Assembly (NCBI RefSeq): GCF_000473895.1
Contig: NZ_ASSJ01000055.1
Location: 1 to 64,000, forward strand
Origin: Rubidibacter lacunae KORDI 51-2
Lineage (GTDB): Bacteria > Cyanobacteriota > Cyanobacteriia > Cyanobacteriales > Rubidibacteraceae
Length of the DNA: 64,000 nt
Reading direction: 5' to 3'
Part shown: piece after piece, positions 34,983-45,141 of the stretch
Layout: each line of letters begins with the position of its first letter
Numbering within the stretch: position 1 is the stretch's first letter
Position numbers and translations under genes: made by a program
Notes under the pieces: generated by a model
What the model was told of the DNA's origin: nothing
Database searches by the model: none
Seen by the model: the letters and a program-made list of their open reading frames with translations, nothing else

Positions 34983-36113
34983 TTACTTGACGACAATCTC
35001 GTAGTCCGGAGAAAGGACATCAGCCGCAGCAGCGACGCGCTCCCGCACGTTTTGCGGCAGCGGGATGTAGCCCAACTCCGGCGCAATGTCCTGGCCTTGA
35101 TTCAACCCGAATTCGATCGTGGCTTCTATGGATTTTGCCGTGTCGGGATCCTCATAGGACCCGTAAACCAACATCCAGGTGTACGTCACGATTGGGTAAG
35201 AGTCAGCTCCTTCGGGATCGGTGATGAAGGCGCGCAGGTTGTCGGGAAGCTCCACAGCCGCTAGCGTCAGAGAGGCAGATTCGTCGCTAGGCAGGATGAA
35301 GTTACCTTCCTGGTTTTCGAGGGCTGCAAACGGCACCTCATTGAGCTTGGCGTAAGCATACTCGATGTAGCCGATCGCGCCCGGAGTCTGGGTGATTTGT
35401 GCGGTTACGCCTTCATTGCCTTTCGCACCGACGCCGGTCGGCCAGTCAACCGACTTGCCCTCGCCGATCTTCTCCGACCAATCGGAGCTGATCGCGCTCA
35501 AATGCTTGGTGAAGACGCCCGTGGTGCCGCTGCCATCGGAGCGATAAACGACCGTAATCTGCTGGTCGGGCAGCTCGACATCGGGGTTGTCGGCTGCGAT
35601 CGCGGGATCGTTCCACTTCGTAATCTCGCCGAGCAGAATGCCGGTATAGTTGTCGCGCGAGAGATTCAAGCCGCTCTCGACGCCCGGAACATTGTATGCG
35701 AGCACGACGCTACCCGCAGTCATCGGCAGCAGAATCGTACCGCGCTCGATCGCCGCCATTTCTTCATCGGTCATGGCGACATCGCTCGCACCGAAGTCCA
35801 CCGTTCCCTGAGTGAATTGTTCGACGCCTGCCCCACTCCCAACAGACTGGTAGTTAACTTGCAGTTCTGATTGAGCGTTACTGAATTCTTGGAACCAGCG
35901 CTGATAAAGCGGAGCCGGGAACGATGCACCTGCACCATTGAGGGCAATATTGCTGGAAAGAGCCAGCTCGGTAATGGCTCCGTCCGCCGAAGCACTCTCA
36001 GAGGTACTGCCAGAGTTGCCGTCCGATTCCGGATCGGAACCGCCGCAGGAAACCAGGCCGGCGGCAAGGAGCGCAGCGGCCCCAAAAACGAACTTGGAGT
36101 TGAGTTTCTGCAT
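34983..36113 (-). CDS. pstS: phosphate-binding lipoprotein PstS
   Basis: Periplasmic phosphate receptor, 376 residues from the ATG at 36113, chosen because AAAGGA lies 8 bases upstream; a GTG two codons earlier would sit too close. Residues 1-22 are a lipoprotein signal ending VSCGG. Phosphate-contact motifs are present: NGAGASFPAPLYQRW, VGSGAGVEQF and YRSDGSGTTGVFTK. A Gly/Ser/Asp linker follows the lipidated Cys. Expression is probably Pho-controlled, as a Pho box lies about 95-110 bp upstream. Confidence 0.95.
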   Translation of the reverse strand: MQKLNSKFVFGAAALLAAGLVSCGGSDPESDGNSGSTSESASADGAITELALSSNIALNGAGASFPAPLYQRWFQEFSNAQSELQVNYQSVGSGAGVEQFTQGTVDFGASDVAMTDEEMAAIERGTILLPMTAGSVVLAYNVPGVESGLNLSRDNYTGILLGEITKWNDPAIAADNPDVELPDQQITVVYRSDGSGTTGVFTKHLSAISSDWSEKIGEGKSVDWPTGVGAKGNEGVTAQITQTPGAIGYIEYAYAKLNEVPFAALENQEGNFILPSDESASLTLAAVELPDNLRAFITDPEGADSYPIVTYTWMLVYGSYEDPDTAKSIEATIEFGLNQGQDIAPELGYIPLPQNVRERVAAAADVLSPDYEIVVK

Positions 36114-36207
36114 CGTCACAATCCTTTAGGTTTCAGTTGCTAGGGTTATGTTAATGCGCGTGTTCTTGCCCGAGCGCGGCCAATCGCGCTAGCAGCATAC
36201 CTTCAAA

Positions 36208-36226
36208 TAGTAAAGGCAAGGTTAAG
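36208..36226 (-). promoter_or_regulatory. Pho box upstream of pstS
   Basis: On the coding strand the sequence reads CTTAACCT, three bases, CTTTACTA: two 8-mers starting 11 bp apart, close to the cyanobacterial SphR/PhoB repeat PyTTAAPyPy. This predicts induction of the pst operon in low phosphate. I see no third clear repeat. Confidence 0.6.
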
Positions 36227-36834
36227 TAATGCTGCCACACCTCGCTAACACGGTTGGCGGGATTCCGAAGACTCCAGTCAACAATTAGCATCGGTGCTTA
36301 ATGCGAGCAAATACTTACGCGCGATTTTCCGTGACAGTAACACGACTTACCCAGCCCGGGCAATCGTTTAGAACGAGCGAGTGATATCGCGCTCGGGCAG
36401 GTGCCCGAGCGCGCTTGCTTGACGGCATTATTTCTGAAACGTTGTCAGTGCAGAAACTGCAACATTCAAATTAAACAACGAGCTTAGCTAGTCCTGCACA
36501 GTGAGGGTCGGCCCGGGTGCATGACCCGCCCCTAGCTATGCTCAAAACTCAGCACGAGTATCACAACTTTCGGACTAGCCGAGCATTCCGGTCGATCTAG
36601 CATGGGTGATGGTTGCTCTCGGCCGACAAGGACCGCAACCGCGGTCGCTGGATACGATGTCTTGGGTGGGAGCTCGTGGGTGCGTCGAGTCGCGAGGGCG
36701 GTTACCACTCTTGCTTGGTAAGGAACCGAGTTCGATGAGGGTTCGATCGGGGTTCGATGCGGTCCCTACAATGTTGTAGTGATTGTCAAAACGTTGCTCC
36801 GAGCGATCGCGCGTCGACCTGAATCGCCTCCATC
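36227..36834. other. divergent intergenic region between pstS and map
   Basis: About 600 bp. It holds a GC-rich hairpin at 36389-36412 (GCGCTCGGGC, loop AGGT, complement) without a T-run. No gene or other signal is identified. Confidence 0.45.
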
Positions 36835-37698
36835 ATGAAGAACCTTTTATCAAATTTATTTTTCGCGGGTGCCAAATCTGCCGGTAGTACCAAAGCCGAT
36901 CCTGCAGACGGTTATGTTTTGCGATCGCGGCGGCGCGGGATCGAAACCAAGTCTCCGGAAGGGATTGCTGCCATGCGTCGATCGGCGCGCATTGTGGCAA
37001 TAGTTCTTAAGGAAATTGCCGAGCGCGTCGAGCCTGGAATGACGACAGCAGACCTCGATGACTATGCAGAGAAACGCATCCGTGCTCTGGGGGCAGTCCC
37101 CAGTTTCAAGGGCTACTACGGATTCCCCGCTTCGATTTGCATTTGCATTAATAATGAAGTCGTCCACGGCATCCCCAGCCGCAAGAAACGCATTTGCGCC
37201 GGCGATTTGCTTAAGGTCGACACGGGCGCGTATCAAAGCGGTTTCCACGGCGACTCCTGCATTACGATCGCTGTCGGCAAGGTGCGTCCGGAGGCACGTC
37301 GCTTGCTGGAAATCGCCGAGCGCGCCCTTTACGCAGGCATCGATCGAGTCAAACCGGGCAATCGCCTGCTCGATATCGCCGGCGCTATTGAAGACGTCGT
37401 CAGGGCAACCGGCTACAGCATTGTCGAGGACTTTACCGGTCACGGCGTCGGGCGCAACCTGCACGAGGAGCCCGCCGTGTTCCACCACCGCACCCATCGG
37501 TTACCCAACGTCAAGCTGCGGCCCGGCATGACCCTGGCGATCGAGCCGATCGTCAATGCCGGCTCTAAAGTCACGCGGACGCTGCAAGATCGCTGGACGG
37601 TAGTGACGGCAGACAACAGTCTGTCCGCGCAGTTCGAGCACACCGTCCTCGTCACCGAGAGCGGCTGCGACATTCTGACCGATCGCGCCGCCGTATGA
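36835..37698 (+). CDS. map: methionine aminopeptidase
   Basis: Removes the N-terminal methionine of new proteins. 287 residues. The metal ligands are visible in [16 protein letters not shown] (two Asp), [12 protein letters not shown] (His) and the Glu in [12 protein letters not shown] and the QFEHTVLVT end. The N-terminal about 35 residues ([17 protein letters not shown]) are an extension rich in small residues with no typical signal. It may change targeting. It overlaps rsmG by 4 bp (ATGA). Confidence 0.93.
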   Translation: MKNLLSNLFFAGAKSAGSTKADPADGYVLRSRRRGIETKSPEGIAAMRRSARIVAIVLKEIAERVEPGMTTADLDDYAEKRIRALGAVPSFKGYYGFPASICICINNEVVHGIPSRKKRICAGDLLKVDTGAYQSGFHGDSCITIAVGKVRPEARRLLEIAERALYAGIDRVKPGNRLLDIAGAIEDVVRATGYSIVEDFTGHGVGRNLHEEPAVFHHRTHRLPNVKLRPGMTLAIEPIVNAGSKVTRTLQDRWTVVTADNSLSAQFEHTVLVTESGCDILTDRAAV

Positions 37699-38471
37699 GC
37701 CGGGTTGGAACCGTGTCGATCGCCGCACCCGATGCTCCGGATCCTCTCCTGCCCGAGCCGAACGAGCTGTGGCAGGAAACTTGCGACTGGCAGCCCGATG
37801 CCGCTCAAGCACAACTCCTGCAAGCACTTTATGCTCGGACGATCGCGGTCAACCGCCAGCTCAATCTCACGCGCATTATCTCGCCAGAGGACTTCTGGGA
37901 AAAGCACCTATGGGATTCGCTGCGGGCGATCGCGCCGTTGGGGTGGTTGAACGCGGGTGCTACCGCTCCCGCGATCGTCGATATCGGGACGGGTGGCGGG
38001 TTTCCCGGCCTGCCGATAGCGATCGCGGTTCCTCAGGCGACGGTTGCGCTGAACGACGCCACGCGCAAGAAGCTGGCGTTTCTGGACGGGCTCGTCGCGC
38101 AACTCGGGTTGGAGAACGTCCGGACGCTCGCCGGGCGCGCGGAGGCGATCGGACACCATCCCGGTCACCGGGCTCGTTACGACGCTGCCATGGTGCGGGC
38201 AGTCGGACCGCCATCGGTGTGTGCTGAATACGGGCTGCCGCTACTCAAAATCGGCGGCACGGCGGTGCTGTATCGCGGCCGCTGGAGCAACGCCGACACC
38301 GAGGCACTGCGCCCGGCGCTTGCGCAACTCGGCGGCGAGCTGGTCGAGATTGCTGCTTACAAAACGCCTCTGAGCCGTAGCAATCGCCATTGCCTTTACG
38401 TGCGCAAACGCGCCAAAACTCCTTCTGCCTTCCCCCGCGCGATCGGAATTCCCACCAAAACCCCACTGTGA
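37695..38471 (+). CDS. rsmG: 16S rRNA m7G527 methyltransferase
   Basis: Methylates G527 of 16S rRNA using S-adenosylmethionine. 258 residues. Rossmann core with motif [15 protein letters not shown] and the downstream [16 protein letters not shown]. The N-terminal helical part resembles GidB. The start overlaps the map stop (ATGA), so translational coupling is likely. Confidence 0.93.
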   Translation: MSRVGTVSIAAPDAPDPLLPEPNELWQETCDWQPDAAQAQLLQALYARTIAVNRQLNLTRIISPEDFWEKHLWDSLRAIAPLGWLNAGATAPAIVDIGTGGGFPGLPIAIAVPQATVALNDATRKKLAFLDGLVAQLGLENVRTLAGRAEAIGHHPGHRARYDAAMVRAVGPPSVCAEYGLPLLKIGGTAVLYRGRWSNADTEALRPALAQLGGELVEIAAYKTPLSRSNRHCLYVRKRAKTPSAFPRAIGIPTKTPL

Positions 38472-38526
38472 GCTCGCGGAAGATGCAGCCTGCAGCCAAA
38501 CCTACTTCTATACATTGCCGGCGAGA

Positions 38527-39161
38527 ATGCTGTTGGAGATTAAGAACGGGGACATAGACGGTCGAGCTGCTGCTGCAGGCAGGTGCCAACCCCAATGCTG
38601 TCGATCCGGACTGTCGATCCGGTTGGCGATCCCCCACTCCTCTTAGCGGTCTTGCAAGGTCACGTGGGGGTAGTCGAAACCTTACTCGCTGCTAGTGCAG
38701 ATGCCAATGCCAGCAATGAACGCGAAACTTCATTGGGCTCCGCGATCGCCCGAGGTCAGACCGAACTCGTCCGCATCCTTCTGGCAGCTGGGGCGAACCC
38801 CAATACGCACATGCCTAAAGGTATGACCGGGTTTATGCGTGCCTGCGATGGGAACGATGCAGCGGTTGTGCAACTCTTGTTGGAGCCGAAGCCGAACTGA
38901 ATGCGCTCGCTCGCGCGGGTTGCGACGGCCTTGATGTGGGTGGCACATCGCAGGCACTTAGAGGCAATGGCGGCCCTGCTCCAAACCGGTCGCGTAGAGG
39001 TGGATCGCGCCAATCTTCGCGGTCACACTGCGCTCGTGCTGGCCGAGTTCAACCGCTATCCCCGCGCGGTGTCCTTACTTGGAAAAGCCGGTGCGAACCG
39101 CCCGCCCACTCCCGACCCGCTTACCGCCGAGCCTCTGACTGAGAGCGCCAAGTTGACTTAG
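38527..39161 (+). pseudogene. ankyrin-repeat gene broken by frameshifts
   Basis: Ankyrin helices are readable in three different + frames one after another: the N-terminal MLLEIKNGDIDG, then TVELLLQAGANPNAVD, then PPLLLAVLQGHVGVVETLL and ELVRILLAAGANPNTH, then AEAELNALARAG and ATALMWVAHRRHLEAMAALL. Each switch needs a 1-2 bp change. Intact frames survive only as 105- and 86-codon pieces (38583-38900 and 38901-39161). The original would have been an about 200-residue protein-binding ankyrin protein. Confidence 0.75.
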
Positions 39162-39176
39162 TGCCGGCGTTCGAAA

Positions 39177-39656
39177 TCATTGCCGATCGGGAGCGTCGTT
39201 TACAGGCTTGAGCATCAGCAGCGACTGCGTGCGGAACCCCAAACGCTCGTACAAGGACAGAGCCGGCTGGTTGTCGGCAAACACCTGCAGGCCGACTTGG
39301 CGATCGCCGCGCGCGCGCGCCCACGCTAGCACTTCTGCTAACAGCAGAGTACCAATCCCCCGACGTCGATGATCGGCTGCAACATACAACAAAAAAAGAT
39401 GCGTGTAGCGATCGCCGCTGACTTGGTCTACGGCCGTTCCCGCCCACGCACAGGCCGCGGGCGCTGCCGCTGTGGTCACGACCCACCACAGGGGCGTCTG
39501 CGGGCTCCAGTAACGCTCGACAGTCTGCGCCAGGTGCGAGAAGTCTTGTAGGTCCGGGAACAGTTCCTCGTAGGTCTGCTGCATGAATTTCACCAGCAGC
39601 GCGCGATCGCGTCCGGAACCCGAGCGGAGGTGATAACCAAACGGCAGCGATGGCAC
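39177..39656 (-). CDS. GNAT-family acetyltransferase
   Basis: 159 residues, acetyl-CoA dependent. The motif A region is visible as LFLLYVAADHRRRGIGTLLL, then the second conserved segment VFADNQPALSLYERLGF. The N-terminal part has FMQQTYEELFPDL. The substrate is not deducible. It lies convergent with the broken ankyrin gene, 15 bp from its end. Confidence 0.85.
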   Translation of the reverse strand: MPSLPFGYHLRSGSGRDRALLVKFMQQTYEELFPDLQDFSHLAQTVERYWSPQTPLWWVVTTAAAPAACAWAGTAVDQVSGDRYTHLFLLYVAADHRRRGIGTLLLAEVLAWARARGDRQVGLQVFADNQPALSLYERLGFRTQSLLMLKPVNDAPDRQ

Positions 39657-39662
39657 TGAGCT

Positions 39663-39848
39663 CTATGACCGCGCGGTTAGTGCGGCCGCACCCCCGAGCC
39701 CGCTTGCCGTCCCGACCTCTGTTTCGACAGGAGCAGGAGCCAGCATGTCACCGGGGAGGAAGATGCGGGCACTGACAGCAACGAGGGCGATGACGAACAC
39801 TAACACGACCAGCAGCGGCGCGATATAAGCGCGGAAGAATTGCATCAT
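39663..39848 (-). CDS. small single-span membrane protein
   Basis: About 61 residues from the ATG at 39848 (a start 10 codons upstream at 39878 is also open). It has one hydrophobic helix (IAPLLVVLVFVIALVAVSA) followed by a proline- and alanine-rich end. The size and layout look like a conserved small cyanobacterial membrane protein. Function unknown. Confidence 0.45.
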   Translation of the reverse strand: MMQFFRAYIAPLLVVLVFVIALVAVSARIFLPGDMLAPAPVETEVGTASGLGGAAALTARS

Positions 39849-40138
39849 GACAGGGGCAATAAATAGGTAAGCGAACAAGCGATCGCTCAGCGACCGGCTG
39901 CGGCATCCGGCAAAGTGGTACTGGGGATTAGTGTAGCCGGGGATGTCGGAGACGACACCGCAATCGCCACAGGGGGAGATTCCCGCTTGGGGAGTTCGTC
40001 AGAACACTGGCAGGCGATGTCGATTTCGCTCGGTGGGCGAAGCATCTCCGCACGTCAGATAATGGATGCAAGCTACGGATCGGCCTGCAATTAATCTCGC
40101 GACTAGTCTCGCAACCAATCCGTTACTGTGCGTGCATC

Positions 40139-40696
40139 ATGACCGACCGACCGACCGACTCACTACCCTCCGAGCTGCCCGAGATCGCCCAGCTCGGCGA
40201 TCCGAGATTGCGTCGAGTGGCTTCTTCTGTCAGCGATCCGGGCGCGCCGGATGTGCAAGCGCTCGTTAGAACCTTGCTTGAGACGATGACGGCTGCTCAT
40301 GGGGTCGGTATCGCTGCCCCGCAGATTTCCGTCCTGCAGCGGCTAGTTATCGTTGCCTCGCGCCCGACATTGCGGTACCCGCATGCTCCACAAATGGATC
40401 CAACACCGATGCTCAACCCACGCTTGCTGGCACGATCGCCTGACACCAAGCGCGGGTGGGAAGGATGCTTGAGCGTGCCGGGGATGCGCGGCATCGTCGC
40501 TCGCGCCGTTGCGATCGAGGTCGAGTACTGCGATTGCACTGGGACCTTGCAACGCCAGGAGCTAACCGGTTTCGTCGCGCGCATCTTCCAGCACGAACTC
40601 GATCACCTGGATGGCATCCTTTACGTCGATCGTCTCGCCAGCACCCGAGATCTTTACACCGAGAGGGAATACCTACGCCAACTCGAACGCGCGTGA
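40139..40696 (+). CDS. def: peptide deformylase
   Basis: Removes the N-formyl group of nascent proteins. 185 residues. All three motifs are present: GVGIAAPQ, EGCLSVPG (metal Cys) and QHELDHLDG (metal His pair). Start ATG 40139, with no strong ribosome-binding site visible. The N-terminal tail (DRPTDSLPSELPEIAQL) is typical of bacterial Def. Confidence 0.94.
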   Translation: MTDRPTDSLPSELPEIAQLGDPRLRRVASSVSDPGAPDVQALVRTLLETMTAAHGVGIAAPQISVLQRLVIVASRPTLRYPHAPQMDPTPMLNPRLLARSPDTKRGWEGCLSVPGMRGIVARAVAIEVEYCDCTGTLQRQELTGFVARIFQHELDHLDGILYVDRLASTRDLYTEREYLRQLERA

Positions 40697-40722
40697 CGGT
40701 CGGCCGGGCAAACCAGTTACGG

Positions 40723-41385
40723 GGTTAAGGGTCGAGCAGCTCCGATACTGATGCGGCTAGGGGCGGCGTGTCGACGGCGAAGCACACTTGAAAGAGTGCT
40801 TCGTGGGTGCCGTTGCTAAAATCCTTTCAATCGCGTCGAGGATGTCGTTTAGGTAGTCCGATTCTGACGCGATCGCGATGCCATAAGATTGCACCTGAAA
40901 CGGCTAGCCCACCTGCAGCGCTCTAGTTGGGTTTGGTCGAGCGCGCTAGCAATCGCACATTACAGCAGCGGCAAATCTTTTACCACTGCATCGATGCAGC
41001 CCGCACACAGGGACTGCAGAGCATGCAGCTCCGAGGAAAAGTTTTGTACTCGCACGTTCGGTTGTGCCACCAACACCCGTGCGGCAGTCGTTCCTGCGTC
41101 TACACCAACCGTTTGTCCGATCGACTCCTCAGCCGATCGAGGACCGCGTCGGGGATTGTCGTGGCGATCGCTAGTCCGGCTCGCATGCAAGGGCGCGAGT
41201 AGTCTACTCGGGAGGCACGCTCCGGCGAAATCGTGAACGCGCCACCGGCAGCATCAGCGTGATACAGGGTGCTAGCGTCGGTATCACGCTATCGAACGGA
41301 TGCGGAGGATAGTCGATCTCGAAATCGGCAACTTCGGCGATCGCGTTGAGAAGCTCGATATCGATCGCTATCGTCAATGGACTAT
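40723..41385 (-). pseudogene. polar amino-acid ABC binding protein (SBP_bac_3), decayed
   Basis: Pieces of a type 3 substrate-binding protein can be read on the minus strand in successive frames: DIELLNAIAEVADFEIDY, FDSVIPTLA, FTISPERA, GQTVGVDAGTTAARVLV, then LCAGCIDAVVKDLPLL. The order matches GlnH-type proteins, but the frames do not join and stops intervene. No signal peptide remains. The C-terminal stop falls at 40723. Confidence 0.6.
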
Positions 41386-41593
41386 CACTGCACGTAATGC
41401 TAGTCCGGCTAAGGTCATCGGCGTAGTTCCGATAGAAGCTTGGAGGCGATCGCCGCGGCTATTCCCACAACCTGCTAGCGACCCATGTCAAATCAACTAC
41501 CCTTGCACCCAATACTCTGCACCAGACGGAATGGAGAACCTTCGACAATAGACCGTCCGTTCGCGCCCGACTTCCCGCAAAGCTTGCGCATTC

Positions 41594-42580
41594 CTAAGGT
41601 AGGGATTGCAGTGCTTGACGCGTACAAGCTGACAACCGGGGTTCTTCTAGTAAACCAATGCGATCGAACGCCACGCGCCGCCAAACCGTATTGCCGTTAG
41701 CGCGCAATTGGTCGAGGTTTTCGAGAATGGACTCAACAATCGGCGTAATGTGGCTGCAGTTGGCCCCTTCGGTCGTGTAAATCGCAGACTGGACGGCGAT
41801 CGTATCGACGGGTTCCGACTGCCAACTGTAGGTTGTTCTCGGTAATGTCCGCGGCTCGTACAAGTCGCTCAGAAACTCGTCGTTAGCAATGGCCTCGAGC
41901 GCGATCGGCACTAGCTTGATGCCTTGAGTGGAGTCGATTTCTTCTTGGAGGAGTCGAGCGGGGGCGCCAACAACGAAGAACATGGCGTCGATCTCGCCAT
42001 CGAGTAAGGCGTCGATCGCTCGGCGGTTTTCTAGGACGATGAGTTCGGCCGGAGTCACGTTGGCTTGAAGTAACAACAGCGTCGATGTTATGAACGTGCC
42101 ACTTCCTGATTCGCCCACGGCGACAAGCTTGCCGGTCAGGTCGGCGAAGGAATTAATCCCCTCGCGCGCCAGTAAGTGAACCTGTTCGTCGTAGAGCGGC
42201 AGTACGAGTCGTAAAGCATCGATATTTTCGTCGATAACCGGATCCTCGTTGCGGATGAGAGTCAGGTAAGCAGTGACATCGCGCTGGCTGAGCCCGAGGA
42301 CAATACTGTTGTAGCGGTCGATCGCAACGATGTTATCGAGAGAACCGGTGGACGGAATCACGTCGAGGTCGAGATCGGTAGTGGTGAGATCGACCAACAC
42401 CTCTAGGTCGCGGGCAATTTCGTAGTAGTTGCCGGCTTCACTGCCAGTAATGATGGTGACTTCAGCACGAGCCGGTCCCTGTGCTTTCACAACCGCCGGC
42501 ACGATCGCCTGACTGGTCGCAATTGCCACCGCCATCCCGAGGGCACACAACAGCCACGTAACTAGCGATTTTCGTCTCAT
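41594..42580 (-). CDS. TAXI-family TRAP transporter solute-binding protein
   Basis: 328 residues. Residues 1-34 are a Sec signal (basic start, VTWLLCALGMAVAIATS, cleavage near KAQG). The mature N-terminus (TIITGSEAGNYYEIARDL) and the VAVGESGSGTF and GEIDAMFFVVGAPA motifs define the TAXI group. Partners (fused membrane subunits) are absent in the window. The ligand, possibly glutamate or another acid, is not determinable. Confidence 0.88.
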   Translation of the reverse strand: MRRKSLVTWLLCALGMAVAIATSQAIVPAVVKAQGPARAEVTIITGSEAGNYYEIARDLEVLVDLTTTDLDLDVIPSTGSLDNIVAIDRYNSIVLGLSQRDVTAYLTLIRNEDPVIDENIDALRLVLPLYDEQVHLLAREGINSFADLTGKLVAVGESGSGTFITSTLLLLQANVTPAELIVLENRRAIDALLDGEIDAMFFVVGAPARLLQEEIDSTQGIKLVPIALEAIANDEFLSDLYEPRTLPRTTYSWQSEPVDTIAVQSAIYTTEGANCSHITPIVESILENLDQLRANGNTVWRRVAFDRIGLLEEPRLSACTRQALQSLP

Positions 42581-43090
42581 GCTCTCAACCTATAACAACG
42601 CACCATCAATTCCATGAAGTCGTTCCATAGTGATCGCTACCCGAATTTAGGATCGACGGATCCGTCAGATTGGGGGACGGATTCTTTAGTTCCGAGATTG
42701 GTATAAATTTTCGTTAAGTATATGCGCGATCGCCACCGTGATGGGGAAGCGGGCGACCTGCTCAACCGCATGGCTGACAAGTGGCTAACCGGCACAGGAG
42801 GCTGCCGGGACGCGATCTAAGTTCGCCTGAGACTCGAACTTGCCTCAAGCTAAGAGACTGACACGACTGGGTTTGGCGCGACGGGACAACCGCGTGGGTG
42901 AGGGTCACTGGTCGCTGTATTGTTGAGATTTCGGCAGGGTGGTATGGACGTTCGGCTCCAGAAACTCGATCGCTTCGCCCTGCACTTGGATATGAAACCC
43001 TGCACTTGAGCATTTGGACGTTGGAGAAACGCTGGATTTAGACAAGCAGAACGGGTAGTTAAACTAGGTTTTAGCGTGCAATAGCTCACT
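42581..43090. other. intergenic region, nothing recognised
   Basis: About 510 bp upstream of the Uma2 gene. No gene, RNA or repeat is supported. Confidence 0.4.
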
Positions 43091-43786
43091 ATGACAACCT
43101 ATTTTCGCCGCCCAAAATTCACAATTCCTCCTCTGGAAAATGGCGATCGACTCTCACGTTTGGAGTTCGAGCGCCGCTATCAAGCGATGCCAGATGTCAA
43201 AAAGGCAGAATTGATTGAGGGAATTGTTTTCTTGGCGTCTCCCCTCCGCTTCGAGCCGCACGCTGAACCTCACGCAGACCTCATTGGATGGCTGTGGATG
43301 TATGAAGTTGCAACACCTGGAGTACGTTTGGGGAACAACCCAACAGTCCGATTGGATCGAGATAATGAACTGCAGCCCGATGCAGTTTTGCGGCTAGATG
43401 CACGCGCAGGCGGCCAGTCCCAGATTAGCGAAGACGGTTACATCGAGGGCGCGCCAGAGTTGGTTGCTGAAATTTCAGCCAGCACAGCCAGCATTGACTT
43501 GGGCGATAAGTTGCGCGTTTATCGACGGAGTGGCGTTAAAGAGTATTTGGTTTGGCAAGTTTTTGACGAACGAATTGACTGGTTTCTTCTTGATGGAGAA
43601 GACTACATCGAGCTCAATAGCGACGAAGAGGGAGTGATACGAAGTTGCACCTTCCCTGGACTTTGGCTATCTCAACAGTCTGCGATCGTCGGAGATATGT
43701 CGCAGGTTGTTTTGGTCCTAGAGAAAGGGCTGGCCTCTCCCGATCACCAAGCTTTAATTGCATCAATGGAACAACCTGGAGGGTAG
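43091..43786 (+). CDS. Uma2-family (DUF820) PD-(D/E)XK-fold protein
   Basis: 231 residues. DUF820 proteins are abundant in cyanobacteria and share the restriction-endonuclease fold. The core is visible as ELQPDAVLR (catalytic Asp), APELVAEISAS (Glu) and the VKEYLVWQV strand with a lysine. The cellular role is unknown, as for the family. The N-terminal helix (LSRLEFERRYQAM) and LIEGIVFLASP are standard. The Uma2 gene is isolated. Confidence 0.85.
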   Translation: MTTYFRRPKFTIPPLENGDRLSRLEFERRYQAMPDVKKAELIEGIVFLASPLRFEPHAEPHADLIGWLWMYEVATPGVRLGNNPTVRLDRDNELQPDAVLRLDARAGGQSQISEDGYIEGAPELVAEISASTASIDLGDKLRVYRRSGVKEYLVWQVFDERIDWFLLDGEDYIELNSDEEGVIRSCTFPGLWLSQQSAIVGDMSQVVLVLEKGLASPDHQALIASMEQPGG

Positions 43787-44974
43787 TACGGTCGCGCTAA
43801 AGTGATGCCTAACTATATGCTAGAGTTGCTAGGATCCGAGCATGTAGTGACTGCAATTTAACCGGCACTAGTTAAAGATTCGACGCTTAATATAAAACCG
43901 CTGCGGCGATAGCGATCGCCCCACACCGATCGCCCCACACCGATCGCTCCCACTAAAATTTCGAGTTCGGTTTGTATCGGGACTTCCTATCCTCAAGCTC
44001 GGCAGTAGCACTAAAGAGATATTCATGTGGTGTAGTAATGAATGAAATTCCACAACCAGCCAATGCGTTCGGACAGAAACTTAGCACAAGCTAAACTCCG
44101 CCACACAAACCGTCAAAGCTGCTGGCGCAAGATACAGTTGAAGCTCGATATAGCTGGTCTTGCCTTGGCTAACTGACAAATTTCCAGGAACCTCTGTAAA
44201 CTTGCCACGAGCTTACATGGTTTTAGGCACTTGTGTCAGTCGGGGTCTTACTTTTCTGGTTAGTGAAGACCTGATAGCATTTGGAGGGCAGCACGCCTCG
44301 ATATCGGCTTCCCAGTCATCGCTATAGGAAACGGAAAAACTTTAGATTTGCCGAGAGAATTAACGCTCAGAGCACTTCAGCACGCTTGCGATCTCGCGAA
44401 CCGAGGTGGGCGCAGAGATTTCTCGGTTTGGACATCGAGCACCAGCCAGACCCAAAGCTTATTGCCTATGCCGTAAACAAACAACCACATTTAGTCACCT
44501 TGCATTTTAGAGAGGTTCTTTAGGTACACTAAAGCCGTGCGCTGAATGTGCAGCTTTGACATTGACGTAATCCCTAAGCCATTGCTCGGAAGCCCTTACG
44601 GCTCGGATAATTCCAAACATGGAAACGCGCTCCATCATCAGTGATGCGGCGAGTGCGCGGGCAGCATCAAAGGTCTTGTAGCTTGGACTCTAGACAAACT
44701 GGTTGCCTCCCTGCCCATTGAGAAGGCGCGGTTTGCCCATGTGGATATGACCATTCTTAACCGCGGACCGAGCTTGGCAAGCGGGCACTGAGCCAAGGAG
44801 TGAACGGGATGACTTCCAGGACATCCAAGCAAACCTATCATTAAGACTTGGGCTTTAACAACTCCTCTACTGAGAAGATTCACACACTTCAGATTCACAA
44901 ATTACTTCCCATCGGTCATCCAAAATTTGGAATTTGTAATATTTCTGCCAAAGCTGTAACACTGCCTGCCGCTA
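43787..44974. other. gene-poor accessory spacer
   Basis: About 1.2 kb. It holds three tandem 14 bp copies of CGATCGCCCCACAC-like sequence (43913-43953), MITE copy C, and no convincing gene. ORFs around 44281-44523 and 44638-44898 have no recognisable content. Confidence 0.5.
44168..44243 (-). repeat. 77 bp palindromic MITE, copy C (inverted)
   Basis: Reverse complement of this stretch reads CGACTGACACAAGTGCCTA and ends CAAATTTGTCAGTTAGC; it aligns along its length with copy A. Orientation is opposite to copies A and B. Confidence 0.65.
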
Positions 44975-45008
44975 TTTTTAATGATTCTCATTTTTTAATG
45001 ATTCTCAT
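44975..45008. promoter_or_regulatory. tandem palindromic boxes (2 x 17 bp)
   Basis: Two perfect 17-mers, each TTTTTAATGATTCTCAT, are joined head to tail. Each holds the dyad AATGA-TTC-TCATT, which matches 11 of 13 bases of the Fur core AATGATAATCATT. They lie about 65 bp upstream of the promoter of the ParA-fusion operon. They could be Fur sites or an autoregulatory operator or partition site. The choice is open. Confidence 0.55.
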
Positions 45009-45071
45009 TCAAGAGAAACTATTATCTTGGATCGACTTGCATACTTAATCATATGTATTATTTCACTTGTA

Positions 45072-45099
45072 TTGTCAGTTAGGTAAATGGGTGTATACT
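45072..45099 (+). promoter_or_regulatory. sigma-70-type promoter of the nuclease-ParA operon
   Basis: TTGTCA (45072-45077), a 16 bp spacer, then TATACT (45094-45099). It stands 42 bp before the first ATG at 45142 and is the only close match in this stretch. Confidence 0.55.
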
Positions 45100-45141
45100 G
45101 TTCACCAGTGCAAATAGAGCGCCAGTTGTATACAAGCTTCG

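Noticed and set aside
44281-44898. Small ORFs between the Uma2 and ParA-fusion genes
   Set aside because: No ribosome-binding site, no recognisable motif, and codon use like non-coding spacer.
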